From assembly GCA_002419465.1 (NCBI GenBank), contig DIGE01000014.1, positions 434,001 to 498,000 on the forward strand: a stretch of DNA of 64,000 bases, in the 5' to 3' direction. Numbering within the stretch: position 1 is the first letter of the stretch; every line of letters starts with the position of its first letter. A program made the position numbers and the translations under genes. Below, piece after piece: positions 8,616-17,270 of the stretch. Origin of the DNA: Geobacter sp. UBA5730 (GTDB taxonomy: Bacteria; Desulfobacterota; Desulfuromonadia; Geobacterales; Pseudopelobacteraceae). A model generated the notes under the pieces. The model was not told the origin of the DNA. It did no database searches and was given only the letters and a program-made list of their open reading frames with translations.

Positions 8616-9701
8616 ATGTCCATTGATCAAACCCGCACCCTGGCCTTTGCCAGCGACAACTACGCCGGTGTCTGCCCCGAAGCATGGCAGGCCATGGCTG
8701 ATGCCAACCTCGGCTATGCCAGCTCCTATGGCGATGATCGCAGAACCGAGCAGGCCTGTAGCCTGGTACGGGAACTGTTCGGCACCGAGTGCCAGGTTTT
8801 TTTCGTCTTCAACGGCACCGCTGCAAACTCGCTGGCCCTGGCTTCACTCTGCCAGTCGTATCACAGCATCATTTGTCAGGAATTTGCCCATATCGAGACC
8901 GACGAGTGCGGAGCCCCGGAGTTCTTCTCCAACGGTACAAAACTGCTGTTGGCGTCCGGCAAAGACGGCAAGATCAATCTGGCTGATGCGGAGCAGTTGA
9001 TCACCAAACGGAACGACATCCACTATCCAAAACCACGGGTATTGTCACTGACCCAGGCCACCGAGCTGGGCACGGTTTACAGTCCGAACGAGGTGGCGGC
9101 AGCCGGCGAACTGGCACGACGCTACGGGCTGCGTCTGCATATGGATGGTGCCCGGTTCGCCAATGCCGTGGCCAGTCTGGGCTGCCATCCAGCAGAGCTC
9201 AGCTGGCGGGCCGGGGTGGATGTACTCTGTTTCGGCGGGGCAAAAAATGGTATGGCCGTTGGTGAGGCGGTCGTGTTTTTCAATCAGGAACTGGCGGAGG
9301 AGTTTGACTACCGGTGCAAGCAGGCCGGCCAATTGGCCTCTAAAATGCGCTTTCTTGCGGCGCCCTGGATTGGGATGCTACAGACGGGAGCCTGGCTGGA
9401 ACGGGCACGACACGCCAACCGCTGCGCGGCCATGTTGGAGGAACGATTGCAGCAGCTCCCAGGCGTTGAGCTGATGTTTCCCCGTCAGGCCAACTCGGTC
9501 TTTGTGCGGATGCCGCCCCACTTGCTGAAAGGGCTGCAGGAGTCAGGCTGGCGCTTTTACAGCTTCATCGGCGCTGGCGGAGCCCGTCTGATGTGCTCAT
9601 GGGCCACCACCAGGGAGGATATTGAGGCATTTATACAGGCTGCCACCGCACTCGCATTGAAGTTGCAACAGGAGGGTGCAGGAGACCCTGCATGTCATTA
9701 A
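8616..9701 (+). CDS. ltaE: Low-specificity L-threonine aldolase
   Basis: The PLP-dependent enzyme cleaves threonine and allo-threonine to glycine and acetaldehyde in the cytoplasm. The start at 8616 (MSIDQTRTLAFASDNYAG) has GAGG upstream and gives 361 residues, the usual family size. Visible landmarks are FASDNYAGVCPEAW, the YGDD region near residue 35, FNGTAANSLAL, the PLP-pocket LHMDGARFANA and the Schiff-base lysine in CFGGAKNGMAVGEA. The 3' end overlaps the NlpC/P60 gene by 10 bases, so the two are co-transcribed, although a functional link is not obvious. Confidence 0.9.
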   Translation: MSIDQTRTLAFASDNYAGVCPEAWQAMADANLGYASSYGDDRRTEQACSLVRELFGTECQVFFVFNGTAANSLALASLCQSYHSIICQEFAHIETDECGAPEFFSNGTKLLLASGKDGKINLADAEQLITKRNDIHYPKPRVLSLTQATELGTVYSPNEVAAAGELARRYGLRLHMDGARFANAVASLGCHPAELSWRAGVDVLCFGGAKNGMAVGEAVVFFNQELAEEFDYRCKQAGQLASKMRFLAAPWIGMLQTGAWLERARHANRCAAMLEERLQQLPGVELMFPRQANSVFVRMPPHLLKGLQESGWRFYSFIGAGGARLMCSWATTREDIEAFIQAATALALKLQQEGAGDPACH

Positions 9702-10534
9702 CCGAACTGTCCCAAAAACTGCTTTTGTTCTTATTAATCTGGCTGCTGCCGGTAGCTGCTTTTGCAGCTCCGCCGATTTATGCGGTTGCCAACCAGCCGC
9801 TGGCGGTCTACAACACGGCCCAGTCCGCTGCCAGCGGACTGCCTCGCAAAGCAGACAACTGCGGCCAGGTGCGGGAACTGGAGTTTGTGGCCCTGCCGGG
9901 CACGCCCTTCCTGATACTCAATTCCATTGGACAGGGCCAGCAGACCGCTCTCGAGGTCACCACCAGCGCCTATCACCCCCCGTCCGGGGTGCGACTGTTT
10001 GTGCACCCCGGCGGCCTCAGCCAGCTGGCAGAACCGGCCCCGCCGCGCCAAACCAGCCCCCCCCGGCCGCAGGAACTGATCCGTCGCCTGCGCAGCGCAG
10101 CTGGGGTACCCTATGTCTGGGGGGGCAATCTGCGGGCGGGTATCGGCATCGGGGAGCACCAGGGAGTGTATGCCGGACTGGACTGCTCAGGTCTGCTCTA
10201 CGAAGCGACTGACGGCTTCACCCCCCGCAACACCGCCGACCTGGTCAACTACGGACAGGCCGTATCGATTGCCGGTCTGCGCAGGGATCAGCTGATGAAA
10301 CGACTGCAGCCGCTGGATCTGCTGGTCTGGAAAGGGCATGTGATGATTGTGTTGGATAATCAGCAAACCATCGAGAGTGTGTTTTGGTGTGGACAGCCCG
10401 GCAATGGAGGGGTACGGATCGCCCCGCTGCGTCAGCGGCTGGGAGAGATTATGGCGTCGCGCTCCGGGGTTGACCGTTGGCCGGCCGGCAGCGGTAAAGC
10501 ACGTTTTTTTGTTGTCCGCCGCTGGCTGCCGTAG
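9692..10534 (+). CDS. Secreted NlpC/P60-family cell-wall peptidase
   Basis: The 280-residue product starts with a signal peptide (LLLFLLIWLLPVAAFAAPP). A region of about 100 residues resembling an SH3b/targeting module follows, and the C-terminal half has the NlpC/P60 signature. That signature is VPYVWGGN, then the catalytic cysteine in GLDCSGLLYEA near residue 168, and the catalytic histidine in KGHVMIVLD. This family cleaves stem-peptide bonds in peptidoglycan in the periplasm. A C8 run at 10057-10064 lies in the proline-rich linker. It overlaps ltaE by 10 bases. Confidence 0.88.
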   Translation: MSLTELSQKLLLFLLIWLLPVAAFAAPPIYAVANQPLAVYNTAQSAASGLPRKADNCGQVRELEFVALPGTPFLILNSIGQGQQTALEVTTSAYHPPSGVRLFVHPGGLSQLAEPAPPRQTSPPRPQELIRRLRSAAGVPYVWGGNLRAGIGIGEHQGVYAGLDCSGLLYEATDGFTPRNTADLVNYGQAVSIAGLRRDQLMKRLQPLDLLVWKGHVMIVLDNQQTIESVFWCGQPGNGGVRIAPLRQRLGEIMASRSGVDRWPAGSGKARFFVVRRWLP

Positions 10535-10543
10535 GGTTGCCGG

Positions 10544-11281
10544 CTACTTGCGTTTTTTATCCGGCACCGGCAGGCCCAGCCTGGCCAGCACCTGAACCAT
10601 ATCATTCCAGACCTCCCAGTAGTGAGCCTTGTTGTCCTTGTGGTGGAGCAGGAACGAGGGATGGAAGGTCGGCATCAACGGAATGCCGTGGTAACGGTGA
10701 AACCGCCCTCGCAGCTGCGAGATCGGCTCCCTGCTCTGTAACAGAGTCTGGGCGGCCAAGGTCCCCAAGGCCACAATCAACTCAGGCCCGATGGCGCGAA
10801 TCTGCTGCGCCAGAAACGGGGCACAGCACTCGACCTCGTCCTTGTGAGGGTGACGGTTTGGGGAAAGTTTGCACTTAAGCACGTTGCAGAGGTAGACCTG
10901 CTCACGCTTCAGACCCATTGCCTCGATGATCCGGTCCAGGATTCCGCCAGCCTCACCCACAAACGGCTCACCCCGCCGATCCTCGTCAACACCCGGCGCT
11001 TCACCCACAAACAGCAGGCGGGCTTGGGGATTGCCTGCACCAAAGACCAGCCTGGTCCTGGTGGCAGCCAGATCGCAACGCTGGCAATCACCAAGCTGTT
11101 GGCGCACCTCGGTCAGGGTCTGCGAAGCAGTCGGCTGTAGCCCGGTGACAACAGCCGGCTCATCGGTAGCGCCCGGACTTTGTCCGTCCAGCGGCACGCC
11201 CTCAACACCGCTCTCGTCCAGATCCTGTAGATAACTGCGGACTGATGCATACATGGCGCTGGGGGTCAATCTATTCGGCAT
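10544..11281 (-). CDS. Family 4-type uracil-DNA glycosylase (Fe-S)
   Basis: The 245-residue protein has the family-4 motifs: GEAPGVDEDRRGEPFVG (uracil pocket and water activation), NVLKCKLSPNRHP, and TFHPSFLL near the end. Cysteines at residues 66 and 69 (CQRC) and in the KCK and ECC segments are positioned to ligate the [4Fe-4S] cluster. The enzyme removes uracil from DNA in base-excision repair. The first 60 residues are a low-conservation extension common in bacterial homologues. It is convergent with the NlpC gene and divergent from the phospholipase-like gene. Confidence 0.9.
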   Translation of the reverse strand: MPNRLTPSAMYASVRSYLQDLDESGVEGVPLDGQSPGATDEPAVVTGLQPTASQTLTEVRQQLGDCQRCDLAATRTRLVFGAGNPQARLLFVGEAPGVDEDRRGEPFVGEAGGILDRIIEAMGLKREQVYLCNVLKCKLSPNRHPHKDEVECCAPFLAQQIRAIGPELIVALGTLAAQTLLQSREPISQLRGRFHRYHGIPLMPTFHPSFLLHHKDNKAHYWEVWNDMVQVLARLGLPVPDKKRK

Positions 11282-11333
11282 CGGTTGCTGCTCCCGGTTT
11301 GCATTTCTTTCAGACCCGCAGTAAGCTGATTAC

Positions 11334-12278
11334 ATGATGATCCAACGACTGATGCTGTGTTTTCTCTGCCTGCTGCTACCTGATCAGGCCTTGGCCTGGG
11401 GCGGGGGTACTCATCTGACGATCGGCCTGGAAGTGTTGCAGCGCCTGCACCAGCTGCCACCTTCCCTGGCTGGCATCTTAGCGGCCGCTGCTGATGACTT
11501 TCTCTATGGCTGCATGGCGGCCGATATCATCGTCGGCAAAAAATATACCCACTATCTGTTGAACTGTCATCGCTGGCGGGTGGGCCGCCGCTTGCTGCAA
11601 TCCGCCACCAACGACTCGCAACGCGCCTGCGCCTGGGGTTATCTCTGTCACCTGGCCGCCGACATGGTTGCACACAACTACTTTGTCCCCTACAAGACCA
11701 TCCGCTCCTTTTCCACGATAGCGCTGCGCCACACCTACTGGGAGATGCGCTTCGAGGCCTTTGTACAGCCGTCAACCTGGGAGCGGGCCAGGACGGTCTG
11801 CAAAAATGGCCGTTCGCTGGACGATACTCTACTCAGACGGGTGATGGCGCCAACCCTGTTCTCCTTTGGCAACAGCAAACGGATCTTCAACTCGATCCTG
11901 CTGTTGTCGCGGCTTGAACGCTGGCAACGATTGATGAAAACCCTGTCCCATCGTTCAAACCATCTGCTGAGTGAAACAGACTATCAGGAATATCTGTCCA
12001 TCACCATGGAAGCGGTTATGGACCTGTTGCAACATGGCGAGGACAGTTTTTGCTGGATGGCCGATCCCACCGGCGAGACCGCTCTGGCAGCGGCCCAGGA
12101 ACTGCGGCGTCATCTGCGCTTTCTTTACAAAGCCGGTCTGATCTCCAAAGCTGGCGGGATAGAACGCGCTGAGTTTCTCAAACCAACCCTGCGACGAGCC
12201 ATTCACCAGCCAGAGCTGCTTGAAATTCTCAAGACCGCCTGTCACGAACCGAGTTCACCCTTCATCATGCCGGCGTAA
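11334..12278 (+). CDS. Zinc-dependent phospholipase C-like protein
   Basis: The 314-residue product has a short signal peptide ending LPDQALA followed by mature WGGGTHLTIG. An N-terminal Trp and early His are zinc ligands in the phospholipase C / S1-P1 fold. The metal-binding helix GYLCHLAADMVAHNYF has the HxxxDxxxH spacing near residue 107, and further His/Asp candidates follow (LLNCHRW, ADIIVG). It is likely exported and may act on phospholipids, but many bacterial members are untested. Its stop abuts the convergent coaBC stop without a gap. Confidence 0.8.
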   Translation: MMIQRLMLCFLCLLLPDQALAWGGGTHLTIGLEVLQRLHQLPPSLAGILAAAADDFLYGCMAADIIVGKKYTHYLLNCHRWRVGRRLLQSATNDSQRACAWGYLCHLAADMVAHNYFVPYKTIRSFSTIALRHTYWEMRFEAFVQPSTWERARTVCKNGRSLDDTLLRRVMAPTLFSFGNSKRIFNSILLLSRLERWQRLMKTLSHRSNHLLSETDYQEYLSITMEAVMDLLQHGEDSFCWMADPTGETALAAAQELRRHLRFLYKAGLISKAGGIERAEFLKPTLRRAIHQPELLEILKTACHEPSSPFIMPA

Positions 12279-13481
12279 TCACGGCCTCTGCGACAGCAAG
12301 GTCAACACCCGGTCCAGAATCAGATCAGCGAGGGCAGCTTTGGACATCAGCTCCAACGATTCCAGCTGACCATCCCGGAACAACAACTGAGCCAGATTGG
12401 TGCCCACATTAAAACCGGCCCCTTCCTGGGTCACATCATTGCCCACGATCATGTCCAGGTTCTTGGCTGTCAGCTTGGCGGCGGCATGGGCCTGCAGATC
12501 AGCCGTCTCGGCAGCAAAACCCACCAGCAAAGGTCGTATGGCACGTTGTCCCAACTCAGCCAGGATATCCGGGTTGCGTTCCAACTCGATCGTCAGCCGC
12601 TCGCCCTGTTTCTTGATCTTTTGCTCCGTGCGCACCACGGGCCGGTAGTCAGCTACAGCGGCGGCCTTGATCACCACCGTGCAGCCGCCAACCCGCTGCA
12701 GGACGGCCTCCCGCATCTGGCAGGCGCTCTCCACGTTCACCAGTTCAACACCTGCTGGCGGTTGCAGACTCACCGGGCCGCTCACCAGAATAACCCGCGC
12801 GCCCCGCTGGCGGGCTGCCCTGGCCAAGGCATAGCCCATCCTGCCGGAGGAATGGTTGCTGATAAAACGGATCGGGTCCAACTCCTCACGGGTGGGTCCG
12901 GCGGTCACCAAAATGGTCTGACCGGCCAGGTCCTGAGGGGCCAGCAGCTGACACAACTCATCGAATATCAGCTCTGGCCGGGCTAATCGCCCCTTGCCCA
13001 ACCAACCACAGGCCAGCTCTCCCTGTCCGGGATCAACAAAATGGTAGCCGATCCGGCGCAGGCGCTGTTCGTTTTCCTGATACAGCGGATGCTCATACAT
13101 ATTGACGTTCATGGCAGGGGCCAGCAGTATCGGCGCCTTGGTGGCCAGAACGGTGGTGGTCAGGAGATCGTCGGCGATGCCCCCTGCCAGCTTGGCAATA
13201 CAGTTAGCCGTGGCTGGAGCGATCACCAGGGCATCGGCCCGGTCAGCCAGGGAGATATGACCGATCTCCTGTTCCTGAATCAGACTGAACAGTTCCGTAT
13301 GCACCGGATTGTTCGACAGGGTCTGGAAGGTGAGCGGTGTCACAAACCCGGTGGCCGCCTTGGTCATGACCACATGCACCGTTGCTCCGGCCTTGGTCAA
13401 CAGCCGTAACAGCTCCACCGCCTTGTAAACGGCAATACCGCCGGTCACGCCGAGTATGATTGTTTTTCCCTGCAGAGTCAT
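12279..13481 (-). CDS. coaBC: Bifunctional phosphopantothenoylcysteine decarboxylase / phosphopantothenate-cysteine ligase
   Basis: This cytoplasmic enzyme carries out two steps of coenzyme A synthesis. The start at 13481 (MTLQGKTIILGVTGGIAVYKA) gives 400 residues, the normal length; longer in-frame starts run into the upstream gene. The CoaC half has VTGGIAVYK, the PAMNVNMYEHP substrate loop (usually PXMNXXMW) and the flap with ACGWLGKGRLA. The CoaB half begins about residue 188 with LVTAGPTREELDPIRF and the nucleotide loop NHSSGRMGYALA. It lies four bases downstream of the glyoxalase-II-like gene, so the two form an operon. Confidence 0.93.
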   Translation of the reverse strand: MTLQGKTIILGVTGGIAVYKAVELLRLLTKAGATVHVVMTKAATGFVTPLTFQTLSNNPVHTELFSLIQEQEIGHISLADRADALVIAPATANCIAKLAGGIADDLLTTTVLATKAPILLAPAMNVNMYEHPLYQENEQRLRRIGYHFVDPGQGELACGWLGKGRLARPELIFDELCQLLAPQDLAGQTILVTAGPTREELDPIRFISNHSSGRMGYALARAARQRGARVILVSGPVSLQPPAGVELVNVESACQMREAVLQRVGGCTVVIKAAAVADYRPVVRTEQKIKKQGERLTIELERNPDILAELGQRAIRPLLVGFAAETADLQAHAAAKLTAKNLDMIVGNDVTQEGAGFNVGTNLAQLLFRDGQLESLELMSKAALADLILDRVLTLLSQRP

Positions 13482-13485
13482 AGGC

Positions 13486-14112
13486 TTAGTCCAGGTAAGG
13501 GTTGTGGCGTTTTTCATGCCCGATGGTGGTGGCCGGTCCGTGCCCAGGCCAGACCTCAACCTGATCTGGCAGGGTAAACAGACGGGTGCGGATTGAGGTA
13601 ACCAGCTGCTCGTGGGACCCACCCGGCAGGTCGGTCCGGCCGACCCCGTCGGCAAACAAGGTGTCGCCACTGATCAGCTTTTGTTCCGCCTCCAGATAGA
13701 GGCAGCAGCCCCCCGGGGTGTGGCCGGGGGTATGAATCACCTGCAACGCATGATGGCCAAACTGGATGATCTGGCCATCCTCCAGCAAACGGTCGGGGGG
13801 GGGCGAGTTTTCTGCCTGTAGCCCATACATACCGGCCACGCTGGCAACCTTCGTCAACATCGGCTCATCGGCAGGGTGAATCAGCAACTCTGCGCCGGTG
13901 GCCTGCTTCAGTTGCGCATTGGCGCCCACGTGATCAAAATGACCATGGGTGTTGATAATCGTGGTTACCGTGAGGCCACGCATCTGAACTGCGGCCAGTA
14001 TCCGTTGCGCGTCACCGCCGGGATCCACTACGACCGCCTGGCCGGTTGACTCGCAGCCCAGCAGGCTGCAATTCACCCCCAGCGGTCCCACAACGATCAC
14101 ATCAAATGTCAT
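13486..14112 (-). CDS. Glyoxalase-II-like MBL-fold hydrolase
   Basis: The 208-residue protein carries the metal-binding motif THGHFDHVG near residue 55. The other ligands appear in HTPGHTPGG, SGDTLFADGVGRTDL and WPGHGPATT, the standard order of small YcbL-type hydroxyacylglutathione hydrolase relatives. It probably hydrolyses thioesters, substrate unknown. AAGGAG lies five bases before the ATG. A run of nine Cs on the coding strand (G at 13795-13803) encodes a Pro-rich loop and could slip. It is followed directly by coaBC. Confidence 0.88.
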   Translation of the reverse strand: MTFDVIVVGPLGVNCSLLGCESTGQAVVVDPGGDAQRILAAVQMRGLTVTTIINTHGHFDHVGANAQLKQATGAELLIHPADEPMLTKVASVAGMYGLQAENSPPPDRLLEDGQIIQFGHHALQVIHTPGHTPGGCCLYLEAEQKLISGDTLFADGVGRTDLPGGSHEQLVTSIRTRLFTLPDQVEVWPGHGPATTIGHEKRHNPYLD

Positions 14113-14146
14113 ATCAGCTCCTTAGGCAATCACTACGGCAGGCTGC

Positions 14147-14175
14147 TTGCCCCCCTGCCGGTTTGATGGTATGAT
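14147..14175 (+). promoter_or_regulatory. Sigma-70-type promoter of the ferredoxin-rubredoxin operon
   Basis: TTGCCC (14147-14152) and TATGAT (14170-14175) are separated by 17 bases, with 4/6 and 5/6 consensus matches. The predicted start near 14182 leaves a short leader to the ferredoxin ATG at 14206. Confidence 0.5.
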
Positions 14176-14205
14176 TCACGCGACTCAGCTTTGTAAGGAG
14201 ACACC

Positions 14206-14394
14206 ATGAACAAGACCCCTGTTGTTGATCAGGATGCCTGCATCAGTTGCGGGCTGTGCGTCAGCTCGTGTCCCGACGTCTTTCGCTTTAACAGTGCGGG
14301 TAAGTCGGAATGTTTTAACCCCGCGGGCGCTGATGAAACAGCGATTCAGGCCGCCATTGACGGCTGCCCTGTCCAGGCCATCAGCTGGCAGTAA
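14206..14394 (+). CDS. Small [4Fe-4S] ferredoxin
   Basis: The 62-residue protein has one cluster motif, CISCGLCVSSCP near the N-terminus with the fourth ligand in CPVQAI at the C-terminus. This is the pattern of monocluster ferredoxins of sulfate and metal reducers. It is a cytoplasmic electron carrier. An additional Cys before the first Pro (SSC) is extra to the basic pattern. AAGGAG precedes the ATG. The rubredoxin gene follows after 33 bases, and the two are probably one transcript. Confidence 0.9.
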   Translation: MNKTPVVDQDACISCGLCVSSCPDVFRFNSAGKSECFNPAGADETAIQAAIDGCPVQAISWQ

Positions 14395-14427
14395 CCGCCA
14401 ACTTCCACCACGAAAGGAAAAATCACC

Positions 14428-14586
14428 ATGCAAAAGTATGTCTGTTCACTTTGCCAGTACGTCTATGACCCTGCTGTTGGCGATCCGGACCATGGCATCT
14501 CCCCCGGCACCGCCTTTGAAGATCTGCCGGCTGACTGGTGCTGTCCGCTATGCGGCGCCGGCAAGGATGTCTTTGAAGAAGAATAG
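14428..14586 (+). CDS. Rubredoxin
   Basis: This 52-residue frame begins MQKYVCSLCQYVYDP and contains the two iron-binding CxxC knuckles, CSLC and CPLCGAGKD. The conserved core GISPGTAFEDLPADWCCP lies between them. It carries single electrons through an Fe(Cys)4 centre, often in oxygen or peroxide detoxification in anaerobes. AAAGGAAA sits upstream of the ATG. It follows the ferredoxin gene and is bounded by a hairpin. Confidence 0.95.
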   Translation: MQKYVCSLCQYVYDPAVGDPDHGISPGTAFEDLPADWCCPLCGAGKDVFEEE

Positions 14587-14632
14587 TTCCGCTTCCATTT
14601 CAAGGCGTGAACTAAAATCGGAACGGTAATTT

Positions 14633-14656
14633 CGGGGCGGCCACACGGTCGCCCCG
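14633..14656. terminator. Hairpin between rubredoxin and aminotransferase genes
   Basis: CGGGGCG (14633-14639) pairs with CGCCCCG (14650-14656) across a ten-base loop, between convergent stop codons. The T content after the stem is low, so it may be a weak or bidirectional terminator. Confidence 0.5.
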
Positions 14657-14666
14657 GCTTGTTCAC

Positions 14667-15734
14667 CTATCTCGCCAGCTCCTCATCAAGTAATCCCAGA
14701 AACTCCTCAAGTTCAGCCGGCTGCAGATCACCCATATGGGCTACCCGGAAGGTCAGTCCCTTGATCTTGCCATAACCGTCATCAAAAGCATAACCCTGCT
14801 CTGCCAGACGTTTTTTCACGCCGGCCAGATCAACGGCACGGCTGTTGGAAACACAGGTCAGGGTCACCGAACGGGCACCTGCGGGGGCAAACAGCTCAAA
14901 GCCGCGCTCCAGCGCCCACTCGCGGGTCCGCTCCGCCATCTGCTGGTGGCGGGCCCAGCGGGCCTCCAGTCCTTCGGCAAAGATGCGCTGCAACTGGCAA
15001 TCCAGGCCATAGATCAGTGAAATACAGGGGGTCGACGGCGTATTATGCTTGTCGTCACTGGCCACAAACTCCAGGAAATCAAAGTAATAACCACGGAATT
15101 CAACGGTTTTAGCCCGCTCTATCGCTTTCTCGCTGGCGGTAAATACCGCCAGACCCGGCGGCAGGGCCAGCGCCTTCTGCACCCCGAAGATACAGCAATC
15201 GATGCCCAGTTCTGTCACCGGTATCCGCAAGGCGCTCATCGAGGATACGGTATCCACAATACTGACCACCTCGGGGTATTTCTTCAAGACGTGGGCGATC
15301 TCGGCCAAAGGCGAAAGCACCCCGGTGGAGGTCTCGTTGTTAATCAGCGTCAGGCTGTCGTATTTGCCGGTTGCAAGGGCGTTTTCGACCAGTTCTGCCG
15401 TAATCGGCTGCCCCCAGGGCACCTTGACGGCATCGGCCTGTTTTCCACAGCGCAACGTAACATCGTGCCATTTGTCAGAAAAAGCACCGTTGCAAAAATT
15501 GACGCAGCGCCCCTTCACCAGATTGCGCACAGCCCCCTCCATCACGCCAAAAGCGCTGGAGGTAGCCAAAAAGGTCCGGTCGGTGGTCTCCATCAACCGC
15601 TTCAGGCCGGCTGTAACCCGCCCGTGCAACTCAGCATATTCCTTCATGCGGTGGCCGATCATCGGCTGTGACATCGCAGTAAAAATCTCAGGGGCTACAT
15701 TCACGGGACCGGGTATGAACAACTTCTTGGCCAT
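14667..15734 (-). CDS. Class V aminotransferase (alanine-glyoxylate / serine-pyruvate type)
   Basis: The 355-residue PLP enzyme begins MAKKLFIPGPVNV, the usual PGP start of this family. It shows ATSSAFGVMEGAVRN, NNETSTGVLSPL, the PLP-contacting IVDTVSSMSALRIPV and the Schiff-base lysine in CIFGVQKALALPPGLAV. Relatives transaminate glyoxylate, serine or phosphonopyruvate, or act in soluble hydrogenase-named proteins; the exact substrate is not decidable here. It is the only gene on the minus strand in this stretch and is divergent from the NrfD-like operon. Confidence 0.88.
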   Translation of the reverse strand: MAKKLFIPGPVNVAPEIFTAMSQPMIGHRMKEYAELHGRVTAGLKRLMETTDRTFLATSSAFGVMEGAVRNLVKGRCVNFCNGAFSDKWHDVTLRCGKQADAVKVPWGQPITAELVENALATGKYDSLTLINNETSTGVLSPLAEIAHVLKKYPEVVSIVDTVSSMSALRIPVTELGIDCCIFGVQKALALPPGLAVFTASEKAIERAKTVEFRGYYFDFLEFVASDDKHNTPSTPCISLIYGLDCQLQRIFAEGLEARWARHQQMAERTREWALERGFELFAPAGARSVTLTCVSNSRAVDLAGVKKRLAEQGYAFDDGYGKIKGLTFRVAHMGDLQPAELEEFLGLLDEELAR

Positions 15735-15948
15735 TACGGGAAATCTCCATCAATTTGGGATGTTATCTGTAGTTTGCACCCTACCAGATGCCCCCGGTGA
15801 AGTCAAGGCAGGGCACTGCGCGGCCCGTGTTGCACAAAACGATGCACCTGCAACAGCAAAAACGGCTCATTCATCGATAATTGCCGCATTTTTATGGGAT
15901 TGCATTTCACCAACGGCTATGTTAGAAAAAAGCGTTTACAAATAATAC

Positions 15949-15964
15949 TGTTGCAAATGCAACA
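15949..15964. promoter_or_regulatory. Perfect inverted repeat upstream of the NrfD-like operon
   Basis: TGTTGCA (15949-15955) and TGCAACA (15958-15964) are perfect 7-base arms separated by AA. The site sits 62 bases upstream of the NrfD-like start, inside an AT-rich part of the otherwise featureless 291-base divergent region 15735-16025. It looks like a dimeric regulator site. No confident promoter hexamers were picked nearby. Confidence 0.4.
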
Positions 15965-16025
15965 CATTATAGCTTTGACCGTACTTTTTCACCACTCATA
16001 CCAGAGCAAAGGGGAACATCTACGT

Positions 16026-17231
16026 ATGACCAATCACAGCGCACCAACACTCAATGAACTGGTCTCCGGCGTCGTTGACCGCCTGAAGTCAGCAGGGCCA
16101 CTGTATTATCTCCTGCTGCTCATCACCCTCTCGCTGGTCATCGCATCCGCAGTGATTGGACTGCTTGCCATGTTCAGGGGGCATGAACATTATTACAATG
16201 TCACCCGCGAGATACCCTGGGGAATACTGATCTCCACCTACGTATTCTTCGTGGTCACCTCCACCGGCCTGTGCCTGGTCTCCTCCATCGGCCACGTCTT
16301 CGGGGTGCAGGACTTCATGCCGATCGCCAAGCGTTCGGTGTTTCTGTCCATCGCCACCATCCTCTCCGGGTTCTTTGTCATCGCCTTCGAAATAAAGATC
16401 CCCTGGCGGATGGCCATCTACAACGTGATTTCCCCCAACCTGACCTCCAACATCTGGTGGATGGGTACCCTCTACGGGGTCTACCTGGCCTTCATGTTTG
16501 CTGAATATCTGTTCCTGCTGATGAACAAGCACAACCCGGCAGTGATCTGCGGTTTCAGCGGCTCGGTGGCCGGTATCCTGGCCCACTCAAACCTGGGCGC
16601 CGTGTTCGGTCTGTTGATGGGTCGCCCCTACTGGCAGGGCCCCTATATGCCGATCTACTTCATCGCCTCGGCCATGATGACCGGCTGCGCCGTAATCATC
16701 ATGTTCCACATCCTGGGCTACAAGATTAACGGCGAAAAGATGGACGGCGACATGGAGCGCGCCTTGGAAGTAACCACCAAGGTCGGCATCATGCTGATCT
16801 GCGTGATCCTGTTTTTTACCACGTGGAAACTGATCGCCGGAGCCGCCGGCCAACCGAACGGGGCCTACCCGGTTGTTATGTCTGAAGTGGCCGGCCATCA
16901 CGCCTTCAGCTTCTGGTTTTGGGAAATCCTGCTCGGCATGGTCGGCCCGCTGGTATTATTCATCCTTTCCAAGGGCCGCAACCTGAAGATCATGCTGATC
17001 GCTTCCATCTCGATGATCATTGGCATCTTTGTGATGCGCTTCAACCTGGTATACCTCGGCCAGTCGCTTCCGGTTTACTACGACCTCGGCGTCAACGAAT
17101 TCAAGGAGATGCTGACCTACTCACCGTCCATCTATGAAATAATCATTGCTGCCGGCGGATTCGGCATGACCGCCTTCTTCTTCCTGCTGGGCGAGAAAGT
17201 CTTTGACGGTCACAAGGTTGAACATCACTAA
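16026..17231 (+). CDS. NrfD/PsrC-family integral membrane quinone-interacting subunit
   Basis: The ATG at 16026 with AAAGGGG upstream gives 401 residues; an upstream in-frame extension lacks a ribosome site. About nine to ten hydrophobic helices are visible, for example LYYLLLLITLSLVIASAVIGLLAM and ILISTYVFFVVTSTGLCLVSSIG. This is the NrfD fold that exchanges electrons or protons with menaquinone. The next genes encode an Fe-S subunit and a triheme cytochrome. Together they form a quinone-cytochrome oxidoreductase module resembling the Geobacter Cbc-type complexes (inference). Confidence 0.88.
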   Translation: MTNHSAPTLNELVSGVVDRLKSAGPLYYLLLLITLSLVIASAVIGLLAMFRGHEHYYNVTREIPWGILISTYVFFVVTSTGLCLVSSIGHVFGVQDFMPIAKRSVFLSIATILSGFFVIAFEIKIPWRMAIYNVISPNLTSNIWWMGTLYGVYLAFMFAEYLFLLMNKHNPAVICGFSGSVAGILAHSNLGAVFGLLMGRPYWQGPYMPIYFIASAMMTGCAVIIMFHILGYKINGEKMDGDMERALEVTTKVGIMLICVILFFTTWKLIAGAAGQPNGAYPVVMSEVAGHHAFSFWFWEILLGMVGPLVLFILSKGRNLKIMLIASISMIIGIFVMRFNLVYLGQSLPVYYDLGVNEFKEMLTYSPSIYEIIIAAGGFGMTAFFFLLGEKVFDGHKVEHH

Positions 17232-17270
17232 GCAACGACTACAGACCTACTACGACACGAGGGATTACCT

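Noticed and set aside
13795..13803. G9 run in the glyoxalase-II-like gene, with similar C8 runs at 10057 and 44463, as phase-variation tracts
   Set aside because: They sit in proline- or glycine-coding stretches of ordinary housekeeping genes in a GC-rich genome; nothing suggests switching. They also weaken the case for the G8 at 32171.
15894..16025. N-terminal extension of the NrfD-like frame
   Set aside because: It would cover the inverted repeat and AT-rich upstream region, and the internal ATG at 16026 has AAAGGGG.
16089..16586. Long antisense frame within the NrfD-like gene
   Set aside because: Low-complexity His/Gly/Asp-rich product, the mirror of a GC-biased real gene; the sense strand is clearly NrfD.
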